Part shown: positions 21,546 through 31,816 of the stretch, one piece after another
Layout of the letters: every line of letters starts with the position of its first letter
How positions within the stretch are numbered: position 1 is the first letter of the stretch
Assembly: GCA_014529385.2 (NCBI GenBank)
Contig: CM043948.1
Coordinates: 74,672,791-74,736,790 of the forward strand
Reading direction: 5' to 3'
DNA: 64,000 bases
Source of the DNA: Adiantum capillus-veneris
Lineage: Eukaryota; Streptophyta; Polypodiopsida; Polypodiales; Pteridaceae
The notes under the pieces: model-generated
Told to the model about the DNA's origin: nothing
Database searches by the model: none
The model's input: only the letters and a program-made list of their open reading frames with translations
Made by a program: the position numbers and the translations under genes

Positions 21546-22124
21546 TTGTCGAAAGAGCCCGCTTGGAGGTTAGCAAGACATCTCCTTTCGAGGTGTCGGG
21601 CTTCGCTCCTGATATGGACTCTCTCATCACGCAAGAGTGCTTTGATGTTTTGTTCAGTGTTCAACAATTGTCCTTGCGCAGGAAATTTGTGGTATCTCTC
21701 TCCTCTTTCAAGATGTAATATGCTTTTAGGCATTCGATGGTTTCGTAAGCATAACCCTCTCATTGATTGGGCAGCTAATACGTTCACTTTCAATGCTAAA
21801 AGTGACTCTCCCATTGTCATTCGTGGGGAGCAAGTTGCTCATTCTTCATCTCTCATTTCTAATATGCAGGCGAAGATTGAAAAGAATCAGAAAAAGGAGA
21901 CTCTCTCAGTCTCATCTTCTCCAAAGCACGACACACATGATTTGCATGATAATGATCAGCATGATGAATTGCATGATAATGATAAGCATGATGATTTGCA
22001 TGATCAAGATGTGATTATTCACGAGCATGATGATTTACATGATCAAGATGTGATTATTCACGAGCATGATGATTTGCAAGTCCAAGATGTGATTGTTCAC
22101 GAGCATGATGGCTTAGTTGATACT
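21546..22124 (+). pseudogene. Element A protease 3' half and His/Asp repeat
   Basis: Continues the protease cut at 8638. Across several frames, retropepsin C-terminal features are visible: MLLGIRWFRKHNPLIDWAAN (about 21718-21778) matches the flap and LG-x-x-W end of gypsy proteases. After KKETLSVSSSP comes a His/Asp/Leu-rich repeat (HDDLHDQDVIIHE), encoded by three 39-bp tandem units (21987-22025, 22026-22064, 22065-22103). RT should follow but the sequence changes abruptly near 22124 to a gag fragment on the other strand. No 3' LTR of A was found. Confidence 0.65.
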
Positions 22125-22712
22125 TTGTCCTTGTCCTTGTTGACCTTTTCTGACCCTTGTGACGGTTCAGGAGCCGTTTTCACAAAGGTTTTCTTTGCTA
22201 AATTTTTCTTAGGCTCCCCCCCTTGACATTGCCCTGGAATCCATTGTCTTCTCCCTTCAACAAGTTGTTTCCAATGTTGGAAACCTCCATGACCTTGGTA
22301 AGGGTGGCCACTCTGTTCGTTGTAGAGTAGTTTCCGAGCCCCTTAGGCAACCCACAACAATACTTCTCTATCTGCTCTTTCAATGGCACGAACCTGTAGG
22401 AAGTTATTGAGAGCAACGCTTTAGTGAACCTCCTGTTGTACTCTTCTAGGCTCTTGCAAGTAGCTGCAGAGAGTTGGTGCCAATTCGTCATAACTTCGAC
22501 TTCAAATTCATTTGACAGCCACGCGGATGAAACATTCGCTTGAAGTATACCCATTTGGCGGGTGCCTGTCCTTGCATTAAGAGGGTCGTCCACCATGAAT
22601 GCGCATTTCCTTTCTAGAAGGTGGTAGCTTTTCTGACCTTAGAAGCCTCTGTAAAATTCCCCCCTGCATAAACTGTATCAAACTGTTGGAGGAAGGTAAG
22701 AGTTTGCGTCTT
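22125..22712 (-). pseudogene. Chromovirus gag fragment
   Basis: Fragment of a chromovirus gag close to that of G1, on the minus strand. It holds FLQQFDTVYAGGNFTEASK (22620-22710), AWLSNEFEVEVMTNWHQL, EYNRRFTKALLSITSYRFVP and EQIEKYCCGLPKGL, then VATLTKVMEVSNIGNNLLKG. It covers the same part of gag as about 17.45-18.0 kb. There are at least two frame breaks, no LTR at either end and no TSD seen. It retains Gln where G1 has a stop, so it is not a copy of this G1. Confidence 0.82.
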
Positions 22713-22733
22713 TGTGAGAGTGAGCAACGGAGA

Positions 22734-22786
<53 letters not shown>

Positions 22787-23359
22787 CAAGTGCTCTGGAA
22801 ATGATGCTCTCAATACACAATGTATGGCTACAAGACCCTAACCATTCTATTCATAGAATGTTAGGTTGAGGTAGGCAAAATGTGTACCTCGTGCAAAAAA
22901 GAGCCCAAAAAATGGCCAAGGTAGGATCAAAACGTACGTACAGAACGTATCCGTTCCGTACGGGCGTTGTGTACGGATCCATACCGTACGGAACGATCCG
23001 TACGTTGCAGTTTTTTAAATTTTTTTTTGGCCGACTCTATTGCGTAGCTGAGGGTTTTGCCCAAACTTTGAGCAGTTTTTTAGCCACAATTTGTAGACGT
23101 GTGTAACCAAGGTGCATTGCAGAGAAACAACAGGTTTAGTACTAGAAATGTCCTAGAAACTTAGTACTTTGCGGTTTTTTTTACAAGAGTACGTATTTTA
23201 CGTACATAAAACTTTTTCCTGTACGGTACCACCTTGAAAATGGCTAAAAATGTGTGCACCTAGCCAGGCTCAGAAAATGACTGGCCTGACCAAGGTGGAA
23301 AGGTACGTAGTGTACAATACGGAATCAGTACGTACGGAATGTACTTCTGTACTGAATAA
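22713..23359. repeat. (GA)n array and GTACGG/CGTACG-rich repeat
   Basis: A (GA)n tract at about 22737-22782 is followed from about 22916 by DNA full of short palindromic units (CGTACGTAC, TACGGATCC, CCGTACGG), continuing on the far side of the MITE at 23820-23850 ('gtacgtaatcagtacgtacc'). A related block lies at 41905-41990. I could not define ends or a TSD. It contains no gene. Confidence 0.55.
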
Positions 23360-23819
23360 CTTTTAAGCATAGTTACACGGAACGGGAACGGGGAGCTCCG
23401 GGACTTTCCCGGAACGGGGGGCCCTCGAGGTGGCGGAACGGGAACGGAGGCCGGAACGGTAGCCTTGAGGGAAAAGAGAGGGAGAGGGAGAGAGAGCCTT
23501 GAGGGAGAGGGTGAGGTAGAGAGCTTGAGAGAGAGAGGGTTCAAAGCCCTTCTTTATATAGGAGAGGATGGAACTAACACCCCCCCAAAAGTTCAAAAAA
23601 CCTGCCCCAAACTGTCATTTTTTATAACTTTGGTGTTCCGGATTTGCCGTTCCGCGTTCCGGCCGTTCCGGGCCCCGTTCCAGCTGCCGTTCCGGTTATG
23701 CCTGGGAAGGGAACGGCGTTCCGGTCCCGTTCCCGTTTCGAGGAGACGCCGGGCTTGGGAACGCATTATGGGAACGGGAGGGCCCCGTTCCGCCTGTTCC
23801 CTGTTACTATGCTTTTAAG
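23360..23819. mobile_element. hAT-like MITE 1, TSD CTTTTAAG
   Basis: 444 bp (23368-23811) between perfect 8-bp duplications CTTTTAAG (23360-23367, 23812-23819). The ends are CATAGTTACACGG and, inverted, CATAGTAACAGGG. The inside is dense in GGAACGG/CCGTTCC units on both strands and has no ORF of interest. An 8-bp duplication and CA...TG ends are typical of the hAT superfamily. It needs a transposase supplied elsewhere. Confidence 0.85.
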
Positions 23820-24042
23820 GTACGTAATCAGTACGTACCGTTTGTAAACAACCCTATATAACATTGAAAAATAACAAGACAATACACAATACTTGAAATT
23901 AATACTTAAGTATAAACTTTAAAGACTGAATGAGATAACTTGCATCAATGACTTCAAATAAAGAGGTTACAGGCTACAGCTATCAAGACTCAATAGTCAC
24001 AGTGCACACTCAAAACTGAATAATCATAAAAGAGTCTAGACT

Positions 24043-25796
24043 TGTCACAAAGACGTGGCTGCCCATGTGTACACACACACCTTGCACAAGCCGGGAAAAA
24101 TGCAGGGATGTTGAAATGCTGACGTGGCTGACTGTACCGTTGCCTAGTCCCGGAAATTGCGGAACGCTGGACATGTGGTGTTAGGTGCAGCGGAATGATT
24201 GTTTGCGCTTTGCTCAAGATGAGTGCTCTGAACTGCGCTCAAGGTTCCTTTTAGTTCTTATGGAAGGGAGAGCCTTCCGTTCTTAATGGAAAGTGCTATG
24301 ATCTCAAACAAAGTGAATGGACACTGTGCATGCAAGTGTATGAGACTGAGAGATAGAGAGAGAAGAGAGATACGACACCAGAGACGTTGTAAAACCCTCC
24401 TCCGAAGGCCCCACTCTCGTCGGCGAGAGTGGTCTACTTATTGATTGCACAAACTGGTACAATGCGTATGCAATGGACTGATGCAACTTGGGACTATGCC
24501 GGTGACGACGACGGGGACTTACGGGCTGAAATCTGTGGTCTTCGATCTGCTGAATTTCGGGGCTGTTTCGGTGGCTGAAAATGACTGTTTTGGCTGCGTT
24601 TTTATGGGCTGAAAATGGGGGTCTTCTGCAATGCTTCAAGGGCTGAATCTGCGGTTGTGTTTGACTGCTGAAAACGCTGCCTCTTCTGCTGCGGAATGGG
24701 CTGAAAACCAAAACGCTGGGCTGCCTGCTAACGCTAGCAAAAACGCTAGGGCTGAGCAAAAGCTGGCGATAATGGGGAGGCTGAAAACGCCAGGCTGTGG
24801 AAGTGCTAGCGATTGTGAAAACGCTAGGGCTAGGGGGGGATGGTGACGATGTCCAAAAACGCTAGCTTGTAGGGTTGGTGGAAAACGGCAGTCTGATGGG
24901 TCCTTGATGGTTCTTGCTGAGAAGGTGCCTGTTGAGCGGTGGAGCTCCTGCTGCCTCTTCTGCCATTTAGTGCTAACTTGGGTTTGCGTATGTATTTTCT
25001 TAGCAAAATTGCCCTACCTACTTTTGTTGGAAAGTCACTTAAATTAATAAGTGAAAAATACCAAAAATAGGTAAAATAGGCTAAATGCACTGGAAAAATT
25101 CCCTAATTGATTCTAATGGATTCTGATGGAAATACTGATGATCATGTTGTGTGCAACCAGAGGATATGCATCTACACTAAGTGACTGGGCATGCACGGTC
25201 TACCAATAGACTCACAAAAGTGCCAGATCACTTCCTATTCTAGACTGACTTGACTGACTGAACCCTGATCATGCTGTAGCTTGTCCACGGACACATAGGG
25301 TTGGATGTGTCACGTGACATGTGGTAGGTAGCTTTTGCTGTTTTTCCTACGCAAGGAGAGAGAGAGAACCTTTTGCTTTTTCTACGCAAGAGAACTTGAG
25401 AGAGAGGGAAACTTCTTTTCACTTTATTCTACAAGCAAGAGAGAGAAAGAGCCTCTGCTTTATTTTTCAAAAGCTTTTGGATTTTCAGCTTTTGGGACAA
25501 CTTTTGGGCTCTGCTTTTGGCATCCCTTGTACTTTTAAATACGTGGGCAGGGCCTCATAACTTAGAGCATCTGGACGCAGAGTCTGAGTGAGAGCGCCTG
25601 CCTGCACTCTTGTACTTTGAACACAGATTAATTCAAAAAGAAATACCGAAAGGGGCGCCAGTCTTTGGGGCCAATATCTCTAGGCACGGAACTCCGCGGG
25701 GCCAATGTCGAATCAATTGTGAACTATGAACTGTTTGAAGTGATTATTTGTGGTGTTGTGGTAGATTCTCGACTTGGAGTGTCCAAGTCTGTTACA
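24043..25796 (+). repeat. Y 5' LTR, interrupted by a solo LTR
   Basis: Starts TGTCACAAAGACGTGG and ends GTCTGTTACA. Removing the solo LTR and one TSD copy leaves about 608 bp, against 677 bp in the 3' LTR. The difference is mostly a segment of about 58 bp next to the solo LTR insertion that only the 3' copy has (about 34450-34503). Confidence 0.9.
24174..25324 (-). repeat. Solo LTR 1 of family X, TSD TGTGG
   Basis: A 1141-bp LTR (24179-25319) in inverted orientation: TGTTAGGTGCAGCGG at the left, GTGTCACGTGACA at the right. It is flanked by TGTGG on both sides (24174-24178, 25320-25324). With no internal region it is a solo LTR, the product of recombination between the two LTRs of an inserted element. 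Confidence 0.93.
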
Positions 25797-25797
25797 A

Positions 25798-25809
25798 TGG
25801 TATCAGAGC
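25798..25809 (+). other. Primer-binding site of Y (initiator tRNA-Met)
   Basis: TGGTATCAGAGC one base after the LTR end. Confidence 0.9.
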
Positions 25810-25857
25810 GCGGCCGATTTCTCTCCTACGGAAAATCTGATCCCTACTTTTTTTCCC

Positions 25858-27170
25858 ATGGCTCCTATGGCTTCAGGCAAAGTTCAGTCGACTCCCTCTA
25901 CATCCGGAGATGCGGGAAGGGATCACAACGAAGATTCAGGCAAGGAGTAAGGCCCACCTCGGCCTACTCAGGCGGAGCATCAGGAGATGGAGCGTCGTCA
26001 ATTGATCAGCGATGCAACAAAGATGATGCTTAATTTTGCCAAGGACCCGAAATCGGCAAAATATATGAGCCAGACTTCTTTCGATGAGGTGCACACGTAG
26101 TGGCAGAAGACCACGAAACCACCCCGAAAACCCGCTCTCAAGAAACCTCCTACTAGGTATACAAAAAAAGACTTAGAAGAGGTGGTTGATGCACGAATTG
26201 CTCAGCTTTTTGACGCGCAGAACAAAGTTAAAAAGCACGACAAAAAGCAGAAGAAAAGCACTGACTTCCCGGGTTATTTGGGTCGTCAGTCTACTTTTGA
26301 AAAGGCAAGAAAGCAGAAGAAGCATGTTCGATTTGAAGGAGTACCCAGTTCTTCTTCTTCTTCTTCTGACAGTTCTTCTAGCTCATCTGACTCGAGTGAA
26401 GAAGACAAAAAGGGCAAAAAGCGAAGCAAAAAGCAACGCTTCGGGAAAAAGGCAAAGAAGTCTAAATCTCGCCCCGTGGTTGACAGTTCTACAGAGGACT
26501 CGTCTAGTTCGGACTCGGATGACAACAACTTTTATGCAAAGAAGAAGAATTTTTACAAAGCCAACCAGTATGACTTTCTGGAAGACAAAAGCAAGAAAGC
26601 TCGAGCATTTAAGGAAGGTGGACAGTCAATTAAATTTGACACGTTTTTTGGTTATAGAGATGCTTCGAAGGCTTTGTCTTTTGTACAGCAGTTTGACATC
26701 GCTTTCGCGGGAGGGCGTTACTCCGAGCACTCTAAGATTTGGAGAGCTACAAGGGGAATGCTCGAACTTGGTGGTCCACGCTTCTATTAAACAAGACTGT
26801 GCCAGTTAAATGGCTAAAATTCAAGAGACTTTTTATTTCTTCTTGGCTGACTCGAGAGTATGAACGCGACCTACGAACTGCTTGGAATCATCTTCGGATG
26901 ACCAAGAAGGATACAGTGGACTCTTATTGCGAGAGATTCTAGAGCTCTTTTCTACCCGCCTCTTCATTCAAGAAGATCTCATTCAAGGAACAAATTGAGC
27001 GGTTTACCTTGGGTCTTCCTACAGAGATCCGAGATCACTGCTTGGAACAGAAGTCAGCTTCCATTCAGGAGTTGATGAGTCATGCAAAACGGGGTTTTGC
27101 CATTCACTCTGGCAATTTGACCTACCCCACCGATGAGATCATGACACAAAGAGCCGAATAGACTTCGACA
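25858..27170 (+). pseudogene. Y gag, broken
   Basis: Start at ATG 25858 (MAPMASGKVQST). The frame shifts near 25945, then reads MERRQLISDATKMMLNFAKD with a TAG at 26098-26100. From 26182 a Lys-rich and Ser-rich stretch (SSSSSSSDSSSSSSD) precedes the capsid core KFDTFFGYRDASKALSFVQQ and, after another frameshift near 26750, NARTWWSTLLLNKTVP and SSWLTREYERDLRTAWNHL. A TAG at 26941-26943 and one near 27161 follow. The layout matches G1 gag, but the Ser/Lys-rich insert replaces G1's Gly/Met/Gln-rich segment. Confidence 0.85.
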
Positions 27171-28050
27171 AATGAAAGTAGAAAGAGGAAGAGTAACCTA
27201 GAAAAGAAGGATGCACGACCCAAGCTCACTCCTCAGGAGAGAGCTCGCTACATCAAGGAAGGGAAGTGTTTTGGATGCGGGGAAACTGGACATATCTCCG
27301 CGAAGTGCCCTAAAACGGCACAGAAAGAACAGAATGACAAGGACGACGAGAGGCCTGAGAGTTCGAGAGCAGTTGAGGAACGTGGAAGAAAAGGCAAGAT
27401 GAAAACAAGATTGGTTCAAGATTGCGTGGGTACCGATCCCAGCACGTTGGACGAGAGTACAGAACTTTGCCGAGCTTGAGGCAAAGTGAAAGACCAAGAA
27501 GCGCTGATCTTCTTTGATGGAGGAGCCAAGGCAAACTTCATTTCACCGGAATTGGTGGTGCGGCTCAAGATCACTCTCGATCGGATGGGACCACTTGCGG
27601 AGTCAGTTCTAGTGGCACCCGGCAGGGACGTAGCCATTACACCTGTCATTGGCAAACTTCGGTTGCATTGTCAGGGGTATTTGGGTCATGAGGACTTTTA
27701 CATAATGCCTTTGGAAGGTTGTGATGTTCTCTTGGGAATTCCCTGGTACCACAAGAACAACGCCGTGGTCAACTATCGGGCGAGGAAAGCGACATTGACC
27801 ACAGAGAAGGGAAGAACCATTGTACTTGACATTAAACTTAAGGGCGAGTCTGTCCCTATTGTATCGGCTTCGGCCATTTCAAAGTTAATGAAATCCAGTG
27901 TGTTTGTTTATTCGATCTTAATGAAAGAGTTGAGTGATGAGGATAGGACAAATATGTCTGAACTTGATAAAGAACGCCAAGATTTTCTCCACTCATGCCG
28001 ATTGCTTCTCAGAGGGCCTGCTAGGCAAGTTACCACCCGCTCGTCCTAAA
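27171..28050 (+). pseudogene. Y zinc knuckle and protease
   Basis: The knuckle CFGCGETGHISAKC (about 27270-27311) is intact. The protease has ALIFFDGGAKANFIS, with DGG in place of DSG/DTG, then DFYIMPLEGCDVLLGIPWY. Directly upstream a TGA (27477-27479) replaces the Trp seen in G1 (CRAWGKV). The 187-codon open stretch 27486-28049 ends in a shifted frame (RLLLRGPARQV). Confidence 0.88.
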
Positions 28051-28064
28051 GATCAACCATTGAT

Positions 28065-28890
28065 TTGATACATGGAAGCACATCACCGAACTGGCCACCT
28101 TACCGTGTGAGCCCAGCCCAGAACGAAGAGATTATGAACCAAGTGAAAGACCTCTTAGAAAAGGGTCTTGTCCAGCCTAGTACTTCACCGTATTGCTCTC
28201 CAGTGTTGTCGGTTTTGAAGAAAGACAGCATCGATTATAGAGCTCTCAACAAAATCACCATCAAGAACAGATTTTGGATTCCTAGAATCGATGATATACT
28301 TGACCGACTTCAGGGATCCTCGTGCTTTAGCAAGATCGACTTGAAAAGTGGATATCATTAGATCCGAATCGCGTCGGGAGACGTCTATAAGACAGCCTTT
28401 CGGACGACTTTTGGGTTATTTGAGTTTTTGGTGATGCCTTTGGCCTAACCAATGCTCCGACGACATTTAACCGGATGATGGACATGATTTTTCGAGAGTA
28501 CAAGCTATTTGTTGGCACTTTCTTTGACGATATCATTGTTTTCTCCAAGGATGAGGCAGAACATAGAGATCATATGCTTGAAGTCTTTCAGGCATTACGA
28601 GATCACAAGTTAGTGATAAAATGCGAAGAAAAGTGAATTTTTCCTACCAGAGATACACTCTTTGGGACACATTGTGTCAGTAGCAGGAGTGCAGATGGAT
28701 CTGGCCAAGATAGAGACTATCTGTGATTGGCCCAATTTGAAGAATGTCCATGAAGTTAGAAGCTTCTTGGGATTGTGTTTGTACTACAGGCGGTTCATTC
28801 AAAAGTTTGCAGAGGTTGCTTCCCCTTTGCATATCTTGACACAGAAAAGAGTCCCTTTCGTCCTTTCTCGTGGGGACCCACAAAGGTGAC
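28065..28890 (+). pseudogene. Y reverse transcriptase, broken
   Basis: [20 protein letters not shown] and [16 protein letters not shown] match RT, but the six residues GSWRMC before IDYRALN in G1 are missing or replaced, a small in-frame deletion in the fingers region. TAG 28359-28361 replaces Gln (SGYH-stop-IRI). A frameshift near 28440 falls at the MPFGLTNAP motif. The catalytic FFDDIIVFS lies near 28521-28550. A further frame break occurs near 28630, followed by GHIVS and EVRSFLGLCLYYRRFI (the RT thumb). Confidence 0.88.
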
Positions 28891-29196
28891 TGCCTTTCAG
28901 ACTTTGAAAGAGAAATTGACTACGGGACCAGTTTTGACTTTGCCGGACTTGCAGAAGTCATTTGAAGTATATTGTGATGCTTGTGGTCGTAGTCTGGGTG
29001 CGATCTTAATGCAAGAAGGCCATGTCATTGCTTACGAGAGCCGATTGTTCTCAAGGCCGGAATTGATAGTACAGATTTATGAGAAAGAGCTTTTGGCGGT
29101 TATCCATACTCTTACTCAGTGGCGGCATTATCTACTCAGAGCGGATTTTACTGTCTTTACAGACCATCCGAGTTTACGCTACTTCTTGTCACAAAA
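28850..29196 (+). pseudogene. Y RNase H, 5' part
   Basis: YCDACGRSLGAILMQEG, YEKELLAVIHTLTQWRHYLL and TDHPSLRYFLSQ give a clear gypsy RNase H. The frame runs into solo LTR 2 at 29197 and resumes at 30433 with QMRWANILSQFHFQI. Confidence 0.9.
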
Positions 29197-30432
29197 TGTT
29201 AGGTGCAGCAGAATGAATGTTTGCACTTTGCTCAAGATGAGTGCTCCGAACTGTGCTCAAGGTTCCTTTTGTTCTTATGGAAGGGAGAGCCTTCCGTTCT
29301 TAATGAGAGAATGCTATGATCACAAACAAAGTGAAAGGACATTGTGCGTGCAAGTGTATGAGATTGAGAGATAGAGAGAGAAGAGAGATACGACACCAGA
29401 GACGTAAAACCCTCCTCCGAAGGCCCCACTCTCATGGGCGAGAGTGGTCTACTTATGATTGCACAATCGGGTACAAATTGAATGCATGTGACTGATGCAA
29501 GTCTAGGCTATGTCGGCGATGACGACGGGGATGGCGAAACCGACCTAAGGGCTGAAATCTGCAATCTTTTATCTGCTGTCCAAAAACGCTATGGGCTGAA
29601 ATCTGCGACTAGTCCAAAAACGCTGATTCTGGGGCTGTTTCTGTAGGTCTTTGACGCTGAAAATCTGCAGGTTTAGGGCTGAAAACTGAGGTTCTTAAGG
29701 GCCGAAAACTGAGGTTTCTTCCGGGCTGAATCTGCTACTCTTTAGGGTTGAATCTGCTATGACAAAAAATGCTAATCATAGGGGGTTCTGCTGGCGATGG
29801 CAGGGCTGAAAACGCTGGTGTTTGCAGGCTGCTGAAAACTCTAGTCTTGGGATTGCTTGCGGTGAGGATCTACTGATGCAAAAACGCTAAGGCAAGGGAC
29901 TTTCCGGCGATGATCCAAATGCTGAAAACGCAATGCTGATGTAGATCTAGGCGATGGTGCTTGATGGAGAAAACGCTAGAGGGATGGTTCTTCTTGCTTG
30001 GAGGGGGAAACCGCCAAGGGGTCTTGTTGAGAAGTTGCTTGCTGAGCTTGGATCTTGTTGCCTCTTCTGCCATTTAGTGCTGGTCTAGGTTTGCTTTTAT
30101 ACAAACTTACTCAATTTGCCCTATCTACTTTCCAACAAAAGTCACTTAAAAATAATAAGTGAAAAATGTCAAAAAATGGGTAAAATAGGCTAAATGCACT
30201 GGAAAATTCCCCTGAAGGATTCTGATGGATTGTGATGGGAATGCTTATGATCATGCTGTGTGCAACCAAAGGATATGTATCTACACTAAGTGACTGGGCA
30301 TGCACGGTCTATGAATAGACTCACAAAAGTGCCAGATCACTTCTAATCTAGATTGACTGGACTGACTGAACCCTTGTTGTGTTGTAGCTTGTCCACGGAC
30401 ACATAGGGTTGGATGTGTCACGTGACACAGAA
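29192..30432 (-). repeat. Solo LTR 2 of family X in Y RNase H
   Basis: A 1231-bp LTR (29197-30427) in inverted orientation, starting TGTTAGGTGCAGC and ending GTGTCACGTGACA. The flanks are CAAAA (29192-29196) and CAGAA (30428-30432), a 5-bp duplication with one later change. Removing LTR and duplication restores the RNase H reading across the site. Confidence 0.88.
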
Positions 30433-31816
30433 GCAGCTATTGGAAAAGCAGATGCGGTGGGCGAACATCTTGTCACAGTTTCACTTCCAGATTGTCCATG
30501 TGCAGGGACAAAAGAATTTGGTGGCAGATGCTTTGTCTCGGAAGCCATTGGTTCTGGCTATTTCTGCGATACATCATAGGAGCTTCGAGGATATGGTCGA
30601 CCAGTATGCCATAGATACGGGTTTTGCAGACGTTTTCACACGGATACGGGATGGGGAGATAGTAGCGGGATATTCCATTCGGGATGGCTACTTGATGAGG
30701 AAAACCATATTGTGCGTTACACAGCCGCTGAGGGAAAAGGTTATGACCAAAGGCGGTTGTCCCCCTTTTACGGGTCACCGTGGCATTGCTACCACCATGA
30801 AAGGGGTAGAGAGATACTTCTTTTGGCCGAGACTCAAGAAGGATGTGGACGAGTTTGTACGCAGTTGCTTGGTATGCTAGAAGGTCAAGTTTGACAGGCA
30901 TAAAGCATAGGGATTGTTACAGCCTTTGCCCATACCCACCCGACCCTGGGAAAGTATTGCAATGGATTTCATTTTTGATCTCCCGAGAACACAGAGTGGT
31001 CATGATGGTATCTGGATTGTTATTGACAGATTTAGTAAGCAGGCTCATTTCATGCCAGTGAAGAAAACAGCCGAGCGAGATCACTTAGCGAGACTATTTG
31101 TGGCCCAGATTTTCAGATTACATGGCATGCCCGAGACGATTGTCTCCGACAGGGACCCTAGATTTACGAGTTTGTTTTGGAAGGCGATTTGGGAGAACAT
31201 TGGCACTCGGTTGCAGTTCTCGTCTTCTTTTGACCCGCAGACTGACGGGCAATCTGAGATTGCCAATTCAGTGGTTTTAGACTTATTGAAGTCTTCTATC
31301 TCGGATCAAAAGACTCAATGGGAAAAGTATCTACCTTTGGTGGAATTTGCCTACAATAACACGATAACTCTTCGACGGGGAAGACGCCATTTGAGATTAT
31401 TGAAGGTGCTGTGAAGGTTCCACCCTGCTTAAGCACGAAAGATAAGATTTTTGAAGCCGAGGAGTACACGCGTGACTTAGACACGACTTTTGCCAAGGTC
31501 CGCGAGGCTTTGCAGAAATCTCAGGAAAATTAGAAAAAGGTAGCAGATCGCCATGGTCGCGGCTTGAAATTGAAGGAGGATGATTGGGTGCTCTTACATT
31601 TTGAGAAGGCACGCCTGAGAAAGAAGAAGGGACAGGAGAGCTTTTTTCCAAAGCTTAGTATGAGATACTACAGACCTTTCCAGATCTCCGAAAAGATCAA
31701 TGATGTCTCCTTCTGACTGAAACTGCCTGACACTTGGAGGATTCACAATGCATTTCATGTGAGTCTCTTGAAACCTTTTAAAGGTGATGTGCTCGAAGAT
31801 GGGGAGCCTGATGAGC
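30433..31816 (+). pseudogene. Y RNase H end and integrase, broken
   Basis: The linker VADALSRKP is followed by the HHCC zinc finger (GHRGIATTMKGVERYFFWP, CLVC) and the core AMDFIFDLPRTQSGHDGIW, VSDRDPRFTSLFW and TDGQSEIANS, which gives all three catalytic acids. Stops compared with G1 are TAG 30878-30880 (Gln), TAG near 30908, TAG 31531-31533 (Gln) and TGA 31714-31716 (Arg). A frameshift lies near 31365. The reading ends in the GPY/F-like part (MRYYRPFQIS, HNAFHVSLLKPF), where element Z is inserted. Confidence 0.9.

Noticed and set aside
21987-22103. 39-bp units as a CRISPR-like array
   Set aside because: The units are contiguous with no spacers, in coding sequence of a plant retroelement.
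22125-22712. A second full chromovirus near 22 kb
   Set aside because: Only a gag fragment is present, with no LTR, PBS or pol.
23260-23818. ORFs in both directions over the GGAACGG-rich MITE
   Set aside because: Short-unit repeats lacking stop codons give chance ORFs on both strands.
16127-28550. FFDD instead of YVDD or FLDD in the G1 and Y reverse transcriptases
   Set aside because: FFDD is a common form in plant Ty3/gypsy elements, so it is not unusual.
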